Shown here piece after piece: positions 57,141 to 64,000 of a DNA stretch of 64,000 nt. The DNA is from Macrocystis pyrifera (lineage: Eukaryota > Sar > Phaeophyceae > Laminariales > Laminariaceae), in NCBI GenBank assembly GCA_031763025.1, contig JASSKH010000004.1, positions 124,001-188,000 of the forward strand, in the 5' to 3' direction. The translations under genes and the position numbers were made by a program. Numbering within the stretch: position 1 is the stretch's first letter; every line of letters starts with the position of its first letter. The notes beneath the pieces were generated by a model. The model did no database searches and was not told where the DNA came from. It worked only from the letters and a program-made list of their open reading frames with translations.

Positions 57141-60100
57141 ATACAGAACAGGGGAGAGAGTGCGCAGCATGGTGTGACCAGACCCGTGAGTTACATATTG
57201 CACGGTGACTACTGCCGCTGCACTCGCGGCATCTGTGTGGGTAAGAGATACGTCGGGGGGGGGGGGGGCGTGGCGAAGGGGCAGGAATAAGGAATAGGCT
57301 GGAAGGGGGATGGGACTGACGAAGAAGCCCAAGTAACCCGTTGGAGTGGTGGAGATGGTGCCAACATGAGGGCCTGGCAAGGGAATAAGAAACTATGGCT
57401 GCACCGGGTTTCAGACTCACGAATCAGACCCGCAAGGCGACCTAGGTTCAAAGCACACTTCGTTCGAGAGGATTCAGGGACTGAATCTTGACAGAGGAGG
57501 GCCGATACGAGCCGGAAGGGGTGGGAATTAACAGGTTGTCCTCCCATTATCTTGGCTCATGGGGATGATGATGACTGTCTATGGGATAACAGGGACAAGG
57601 AAGGACAGGCAAGAGATGGGAGGGGAACCGGTGGAAATGAGGGGGGGACAGTCATTGGTGGTGTAGTGGGTAATTGACTGTAGCGGAGGCCAAGGGACGT
57701 GGAGTGCACCCAGCGAGCATGTGTTCACCGGGCGTTCGCACCCTGGTATTCGCTTCAACGGGTTGCGAAGTCAACATTCGAGGCAAGTTTGGAGGATGCC
57801 GGTGAGATGGAGAGTTATTCCAAAGAAAGGGGACTGGTTGGTAAGGGAGATAAACGAGTTGGAGTTGGCGCATGATCTGACGGAGTTTATTATATATTGC
57901 TGTACGAGGGAAACAGGAGGAGGCGACCTTGGCGGGGATAGGTGATAGCTGATAAAATTATATACCAAGCAGTGGGCGGGGCTGTCACTCTCGCTGCAGT
58001 ACTTTACGTCACACGTTTTGATTAGGGTGGTGACAAACTTGATAAAACGAAAACGTAGAGGCGAGGAACCAGACGCTCACGAGCATACCGTTCTCACGAG
58101 AAATCGTCACGGCGATGGGTAGGAGTCTAGAAGTTTGAAGCATGAGGGAAAGGGTTGTGAGGATCGGCATGGTCTTGTCGTACCAGTTGTAGTTGGGGAT
58201 ATCAAAACTGTTCGCAGCGGGTGACGTGGGGGGAGTGGACCATGTCTCCAGCCTGAGCAGGGGAGGGGCATAATCGTCTTCGCGAAAGGGGTGCAGCTGG
58301 GGGCGGAGAGGAAGAAAATATCGAATACCATGACCGTAAGTACTCTTCACGGAAAGCACGGGAGACTTGAAGAGTTAATGGGTAGTCATGGTGAGGACAA
58401 GGGAACCGCTGGGGAGAGTGTCATGGGCTCGTGGGCGGAGGTGTTCGAGTCTTACCCAAGCTGAATCGCTCGAAACGAAGACAACCCACTGATGAACTGC
58501 AATAGATGAAAACGGTGGAAGGTGTGGACAAGAAGAGAGGCGGCGTACTGACATAGTGTACCCGAAGAATGTGCCGGCCAGAAGATCACGTTCCCGTTTA
58601 AAGTACTGTGAAGTAAAAGGCTGAAGAAAGGGTAGGAAAGGGCTAACAAACTTTTGGATTCTCGAAAATTTGCATCAGATATATCAATCCGCTGGTGTTA
58701 TATCTTCCTATTAATGATAATTCTCGTCGGAGACGTTATTTTGTCGTGCATATCATACTATTTTCGCGCATTTTTTAATCTTTCACATTTTGAAGAACTT
58801 TTATCCAACTATGATAACTATAATATGAGAAATATAATATGAGAAATATAACTTCCTTATGTGTTTGCACCTGAACATTTTCACAAATTGTGACAGAACG
58901 CCTCCGTACCTTGGCACGTTAGTCCAATTATGTCCAAGACTGGGAAATTCTGGAAAAAAAAACTCTTCGAAAAGAACGGGCTTAAAACTAAGCACTACTT
59001 CGTAGTCATTTGCACTTTTCGGTGAAACGCTTAGTACTCGCGAGTACGTGGTAGCGTACGTATCTCCCTCGTAGCTTCTCTTGGTCTCCTGGTTTCCATT
59101 CACTCTAATATCCGGGTAAGCGATGGTGACCCCTGAGAGGCTCAAAGCACCAAGTTGTGTTTCTGTCGGGATCGATTGTACGCAGGCTATTAACAGAAGC
59201 CTACACTTCGATTTGATGGTACTGCAGAGGTCAAAATTGGTCGAAATTTAGGGGGCACAAAATGGGACGACAAAAAAAAACAACGTTCGCACTTTAGGTA
59301 CGTACAGCTACAGCTCCTACCAGGACTCTATTGTCTGTGGAATTTTCAGATAAGCTCCTGATGTGGTGTATGAGGGCGGCGGGTGCGCCGGACAACAGTC
59401 TTATGCAGATAGAAACGCCTACCGGGGTGTATTCGTGTAATCGAAGTTGCGAGCGAAGAAGCACAGCAGACTCCCAACGTACCTGGAACGGTGTCATTGC
59501 ACGCTCGGAAGCATACTGTAGTACGATGACTACATCACCGACGAACAAATGGCCTCCACTAAAAGATTGCTGCTGTCCAGGCGGATTATATATATTTAGA
59601 AGATGCTGCAGGGTCCAGACTACATTATCATGATCTGTGGTGAGTTTCTGGGCCAAGGAAAAAGTGAAAAGCATATATACTCGCATTTATGTGCTGTCCA
59701 TTTGGCGTACGGATCTTGGTTGCAAACCCCTTGCTCTAGTTCCAAGTCATATGTATGCATTTGCTGAAACGCCTACGCGCGGGTACTTGACGACGCCTTC
59801 CTGTGGGTACTACTAGCTGTACAGCGTCCCCTTAATGTGAAAAAAAAAATGTCAAAAACAACAAGTCATTACAACAACAGGAAAAAACGACGTAATGTAC
59901 CACGTACGATGATTGCCAACAAAGGGTACACCCCCTCAAAAAAAAAACTTGACTCTACAGGGAAGTCCAAAGTCTCCGTCAAAGCAACATCCAATAAAAC
60001 TATGCGGTGCCTCACAAGCTCCCTGAACCCCGCTCAACCATCCACATAGTTGTTTGTTTTTTTTGGCGAATGTATAACGACGGTTGAACGAGAGCGATCA

Positions 60101-60165
60101 ATAGTGGCGTGGGATTGCTTGCCTGTTATAAAGATTACCCTGGGCTGGGTAATCGATTGATATTT
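57140..60165. other. Unassigned; purine-rich on the plus strand to about 58.65 kb
   Basis: 57.2-58.65 kb is G/A rich on the plus strand. A 74-codon frame at 57721-57945 (RWRVIPKKGDWLVREINELE) looks protein-like but is not recognised. A direct repeat taatatgagaaata occurs twice at about 58822-58850. Confidence 0.35.
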
Positions 60166-60235
60166 CATCCCCATAGCTCAATATGTAATACCATCACATT
60201 TGACCTCGTCGAGGTCACGGGCTGTAACAAATCGT
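60166..60235 (+). repeat. tRNA-derived remnant, copy 1
   Basis: ccccatagctcaatatgtaa has an A-box-like tagctcaatatg (60174-60185), and gaggtcacgggctgtaac downstream resembles a variable loop and T-arm with a damaged B-box. It resembles copy 2 near 60.84 kb. Confidence 0.4.
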
Positions 60236-60340
60236 AGATGCCCGTCCCGTGCTGACCACATCACTGTCGTAAGGCCCAAGGGACAGTTTTCCCACGACAC
60301 ATATCAACGGGTAAACAGGCCTATCAATGAACCAGGTGCG

Positions 60341-60510
60341 GGAGATTTTGGCGCAGAATTGAAGACCGCTTTCGGAAAGGAGGGTAACGGGGCATCCCCA
60401 GGGAGGGATGTAGCGATCGACGAGGATGTCGGCCGTGCCGAAGGTGATGAGCTTAGCCTCAGTGATGGCGTACATGTCGACGACCCGGACCCGATCAAGA
60501 ACACACTCCC
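60341..60510 (-). pseudogene. Ty3/gypsy integrase core fragment
   Basis: About 55 residues on the minus strand, RVVDMYAITEAKLI, then GTADILVDRYIPPWGCP and VTLLSESGLQFCAKIS, follow the integrase catalytic core of Ty3/gypsy elements. In the family the second block reads L-S-D-x-G with a catalytic Asp; here that Asp is Glu and the next residue is Ser, so catalysis would be lost even in a full protein. No reverse transcriptase or LTR is seen nearby, so this is an isolated piece. Confidence 0.75.
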
Positions 60511-60824
60511 GCCGTCCCTCTCCACCACTTCACGGAGCGCGACCCAAAGATCCTGGTGCCTTCCGCGTCATCACGCCGGAGGACTAGCACACAGTGTGCT
60601 ACGTAATGTCAATGCACCCCCCACCACCACTCGTGGCTGATGGACTTTGAACGTTTCTTTTATAGAAACGCTTGCGGGTGCATCTTTAACAAATGCATCT
60701 CCCTGCTTCCCCAGGTAATGAAACGAAGCGGGTAGTTCAGCGTACAGACCTATACGGTTCCGACGGAGCCCGCCGTTCAGGAGAGTGTTATAAGAATTAT
60801 GCTGTGCTGGCTAATCGATCGATC

Positions 60825-60870
60825 GTTTACCCCTGTAGCTCAGTAGGTAATACCATAACATACCCTTTAT
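60825..60870 (+). repeat. tRNA-derived remnant, copy 2
   Basis: ctgtagctcagtaggtaata contains a consensus A-box, TAGCTCAGTAGG (60836-60847). No B-box is found about 44 bases on. The flank gctggctaatcgatcgat matches gctgggtaatcgattgat upstream of copy 1. Confidence 0.4.
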
Positions 60871-61425
60871 CGCCATGCTTACGCGAGGGGTTTCCCTGCC
60901 GCATGGACTAGGTTTGGGAAGTACCCTTCCTGTTACGGCTGCCCCCTTTCGTTATGTGGAACGTCGCGAATGGAAGTGTCCCCCACTCTGATGCGGCACG
61001 AAACACAGTCGGTTAGTTGCGGTTTGAGCCGTGGCTGTTGTGGTACTAGGAAAAGAGAACGCCTCGCGACGAAGCGACCAACGGCTCAGACCCGCCCCAA
61101 CTTGTTCAGTATACGTGTTCAGCGTACCACAGAACTGATTATGTGGTATAAACCAAGATACTCGGACTAAAACCCGTGACGCCAATGCACGTGCACGGTA
61201 TGGCAGGGGAGAAAAGGGGCGCGGCGGGAAGGCGGGGTTGGGGTCGGGAGGGGGGAGGCAGGCGGTCTGCCCAATGGACTGACACCTGGCTATGGCCATC
61301 ATCGTTATGCTGTGCTCTCTTCTTTTGGGACCCAAGTAACTAGCATGGTGTCGCCCGGGTAACTCAGCGTGTCTGTATGCACCAGTGCCTGCGTTTCGAA
61401 TTATCTGTCCCCCCCACCTCCTTTT
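60871..61425. other. Unassigned sequence with another A/B-box-like segment
   Basis: taactcagcgtgtctg (61360) and gcgtttcgaatta (61391) resemble Pol III internal boxes but are only about 33 bases apart. A 331-codon minus frame covering 60952-61947 is Lys/Arg rich because the plus strand is pyrimidine rich; it shows no domain. Confidence 0.35.
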
Positions 61426-61850
61426 TGTCCCTTTTGCTCCTTTTCCTTTTTTTTTTCCTCTTTCCGTGTTTCCCGTTTGCTTTGTTCCTCTGTCTGTATC
61501 TCCCTTGCTTTTTGCTTTCTGCTGTTTTTGTGGTTTGCTTAGTTGTCTTCCTTTTCGGTTTTGTTTGCTCGTGTCTATCAGTTTCTTTTTTGCTCGTCTG
61601 TTGTATTTAATAGCGGAGTAAGCATGCTTGCTCTTTGTTTGGTTGTTATCTCCGTTCTGCACCCCTCGCGTAGCGTGGGAGACTGCCATCTGCGAAAACC
61701 TGGGCATTCTCTTGCGTGTTTTTTCTTGCTCTCTTGCTTGAATCGTTTCGGTTTTTTTCCATCTCTTCCGCTTTAGATTTTTATTTTTTCGACTTCGTTT
61801 TGTGATTTTTTCGACGTCAAGTTTTTTTACATCCTGTTTTTTTTTTAGGT
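61425..61850 (+). repeat. Pyrimidine-rich tract
   Basis: T/C-rich DNA with reiterated ttttttcctctttcc and gttttgtttgc-like wording. It produces hydrophobic open frames that should not be read as genes. Confidence 0.6.
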
Positions 61851-61864
61851 CCCCTAGCAATCTG

Positions 61865-62136
61865 GGAGAAGGGATCTTTAGGTTGGTAGGCTGTTCAGGT
61901 ATTTTGGTCCCTGTTGGAATCAAGGTACGGGCGAAGACCCAACCCAACCCCTGACCCTAACCCTAACCCTAACCCTGACACCAAGCCGCAGCCAAAACGG
62001 GCTAAAGCTAGCCATAAACGCGGCTGCGCCGCGTTTGCATCGAACGAGGAAATTTCTGAAATGCAGACGACGATTCCGAAGTGCAGACCGCGCTACGCAA
62101 TTTTTAAGTCAAAAACACCCTAAAGATCCCTTCTCC
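61865..62136. repeat. 18-bp perfect inverted repeat enclosing a CCCTAA run
   Basis: ggagaagggatctttagg (61865-61882) is the exact reverse complement of cctaaagatcccttctcc (62119-62136). Between them lies cctgaccctaaccctaac plus further units (61948-61978), a short interstitial telomere-like run. No protein is encoded. Confidence 0.75.
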
Positions 62137-62137
62137 G

Positions 62138-62210
62138 TCTCCGGTGGCTTGGTAGGTGGTCCGCGTGCCTATCAAGATCAATTTCGTGGGTTCAAGTCTC
62201 ACCGAGTGCA
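62138..62210 (+). repeat. tRNA-like segment with A- and B-boxes
   Basis: TGGCTTGGTAGG (62145-62156) fits an A-box, and GGTTCAAGTCT (62189-62199) fits a B-box exactly 44 bases on, as in a tRNA. The T-arm GTGGG/CTCAC pairs, but the acceptor and anticodon stems do not, so it is probably a decayed tRNA or SINE head. An intron-bearing tRNA is a less likely reading. Confidence 0.4.
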
Positions 62211-62580
62211 CGCTCGTAGGGGCTTTTTCTTGCATGAAAAATATTGATTAGCGGAAAGCGCGAGAGCGTGAGTTAGCTACATTCGATGAAAATCAACGAG
62301 CAGTGGGAATGCCGAACCCTGTGCGCGATAAAAAGTAAAGGCACGTACCCGGGGGGAGAAGGGAAGACACCTGTGACCACGGCTTGTCCAGAAGGTCGTC
62401 GAGGGTAAAACCTCATACGAATTAGGCTGGAAAGCGAAAGTGATGAGTAAGAAAAAAAAAAGATGCGAAACCCACTCTTTTTTTTTTCCTGGGTAGTATG
62501 CGATCTTCTCGGTTTATGTGGCGACTTGTACAGCGTACCGCATGTACCTGATACGCACGAGCGCGGACCTCACTTTTTTT
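62211..62580. other. Unassigned, includes a direct-repeat arm
   Basis: tgtccagaaggtcgtcgagg (62387) recurs as cgtccagaaggtcgctgcag (62985), each followed by aacctc and attaggttgg/attaggctgg. No gene recognised. Confidence 0.45.
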
Positions 62581-62962
62581 GTCTGATGTGGAGATGTGCT
62601 AGGGTTATCATGTGTACAATTATTTGCTTGTTTTCAATTTCTACCGAGATATTCACTCCAGAGTTATTGGAGCCTGTCCTGCGACCACAGAGTGCATTGC
62701 AGTGTGGCGATGAGCTAATGTGAGAACAACAACAAACAAATACTTAATGAAATAAAGCCGTGAGGAACGCGGAAACGGCGTATAGAAAGGGCCTCCATTA
62801 TCTGCGCACCGTTTTAGCGCACTATTTTTGTTGTTGTGGTTGTTGTTCTTCTTCTTCTCACAATAAGCCATGGCCACATTACAATGAGGTCCGTGGTCGC
62901 AAGACAGGCGCCAATAACTCTGAAGTTAAAGAATATCTAAGGGAAAAATAAAGTAAGCGGGG
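62580..62962. repeat. Inverted repeat with ~85-bp arms
   Basis: The left arm (about 62623-62705: gagttattggagcctgtcct, gcgaccacagag) and the right arm (about 62880-62962) are reverse complements with mismatches. The spacer is about 175 bp and includes a ttcttcttctt tract. It may be a foldback element. Confidence 0.65.
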
Positions 62963-64000
62963 AATAAAACACGTGATAACTGACCGTCCAGAAGGTCGCT
63001 GCAGATTGATGAACCTCCCACATGTGTGATTAGGTTGGGTTCCTGGAGTGGTCGAAAAGAAGACCGAGAAATGTAACAATTCTTACACACGTATAACATT
63101 ATCATACGTGTAGAGCAGCGCTAAACTCTACCCAGTAGACCGCCACTATTTTAAATGTGCTCATAGAAACGAACAAATTAACACCTGGTATGATGGGAAA
63201 ACGTTACGTTGTTGAACGCCAGGTTCAACACCAGGTCGCGTCAAGTTTGTTCGTTTGTTTCTGTTCGTCGCAGGACATCATTTTTCTACTCTCAAATGAA
63301 ATAGGTTTTTCTACGCGTCGATATCCAGCACCAGCACACACTCACCGCAGTATCCGCGCCCTTGTCTTCATCCTACGTATGTAGGCGTATATATGTATAT
63401 GTATATTAGTATACGTGCTGTGGTCACAGGGTGCAATCATGTCGTGCGTCTATATATTCTTGATACGTACAAAGACGTGAAGAACCCATGTATGTATGCC
63501 TGTATTGTATGCGGTGTACTTTACGTATCACGCTGGGCTTTGACTCGGCACAACTTAGTGAATGTTCGGACTACTGTAACAAGTCATTCGTGAAACGTAA
63601 GTACCGACTACCCGACCTTTTGGGTTACCTTAGTTGCAGTAAGGCGTTTTGCAATGGGGGACACATTTATTCAGCTGGAATTGCTTCGGGTTGCGGGTAT
63701 ACCCTCATGCCCCGTGACACTGTAGCGCGAGGCACTTATCTACACGCACATACACACACATTTCTGGACCACCCGTCTGCCTTGACGGTGCCGACGACAT
63801 CATGATTTGTATTTCATGTAATATTGTATACCCTACAACACGAACCAAGAACACCCCCCTTGAGTAACACCTCCCCTGTAAACGCTCACCCCGGGTATGT
63901 TCTTTGTTGTTTTCCCACCATCACTTCATCACCGGGAGTTCATTGAATACCACACCTCCTTCGAACGTACGCCTAAAAACATATCAAACTCCAGAGTATC
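62963..64000. other. Unassigned sequence
   Basis: No gene, RNA or array recognised to the end of the window. Confidence 0.4.

Noticed and set aside
60952..61947. 331-codon Lys/Arg-rich minus-strand frame
   Set aside because: The opposite strand is pyrimidine-rich, which removes stops and yields Lys/Arg codons. There is no motif, and it crosses the A/B-box-like segment.

Overview
The window reads as nuclear DNA of a eukaryote with low gene density and a heavy load of decayed transposons and tandem repeats. The most likely source is a brown alga or a close stramenopile relative. The main reason is a long protein at 24.0-26.3 kb made of 18 Cys/His repeats with spacing C-x4-C-x16-C-x2-H-x12, the EsV-1-7 repeat known from Ectocarpus (IMMEDIATE UPRIGHT family) and related lineages. 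Short TTAGGG/CCCTAA runs and probable spliced exons also fit a eukaryote. The species cannot be fixed from the sequence alone. Layout: 0-2.4 kb holds no recognisable gene. At 2.4-4.8 kb lies a frameshifted Ty1/copia Pol remnant (hinge, reverse transcriptase, RNase H) with a G33 run in its poly-Gly hinge. At 6.4-6.6 kb is a tandem pair of tRNA-like units. At 9.0-12.45 kb are two inverted copies of one repeat family (here called X); the left copy is split at an oligo-G run by the 3' end of a non-LTR retrotransposon (LINE-2), leaving 17 G on each side. At 13.3-17.8 kb two arrays of one ~65-bp satellite flank a large degraded non-LTR element (LINE-1, minus strand); a second LINE-1 remnant lies at 20.1-21.2 kb on the plus strand. 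At 24.0-26.3 kb is the only long intact gene, the EsV-1-7 repeat protein. At 29.6-36.1 kb are long tandem repeats, a GTTGC microsatellite, palindrome arrays (CCCATGGG; ACACCGGTGT) and telomere-like runs. At 37.0-38.1 kb a minus-strand sulfotransferase-like exon and a possible upstream exon mark the second credible gene. At 48.3-49.15 kb is a three-copy tandem repeat. At 50.4-51.2 kb a G/C-rich array is interrupted by a second LINE-2 3' end. At 51.7-52.7 kb is a cluster of ~105-bp TA-flanked MITEs, one inserted in another. At 60.2-62.9 kb are a Ty3/gypsy integrase fragment, tRNA-derived remnants, a CCCTAA run inside an inverted repeat and another inverted repeat. How it fits together: only the EsV-1-7 protein and the sulfotransferase-like exon look like host genes, and nothing shows that they work together. 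The rest is repeat biology: two LINE families, copia and gypsy remnants, a MITE family, tRNA-derived elements, a satellite and several local tandem arrays, often nested. The point most worth follow-up is that both LINE-2 3' ends abut oligo-G tracts in unrelated host repeats, which suggests a homopolymer-directed insertion preference. All assignments come from reading the sequence; no search was run.
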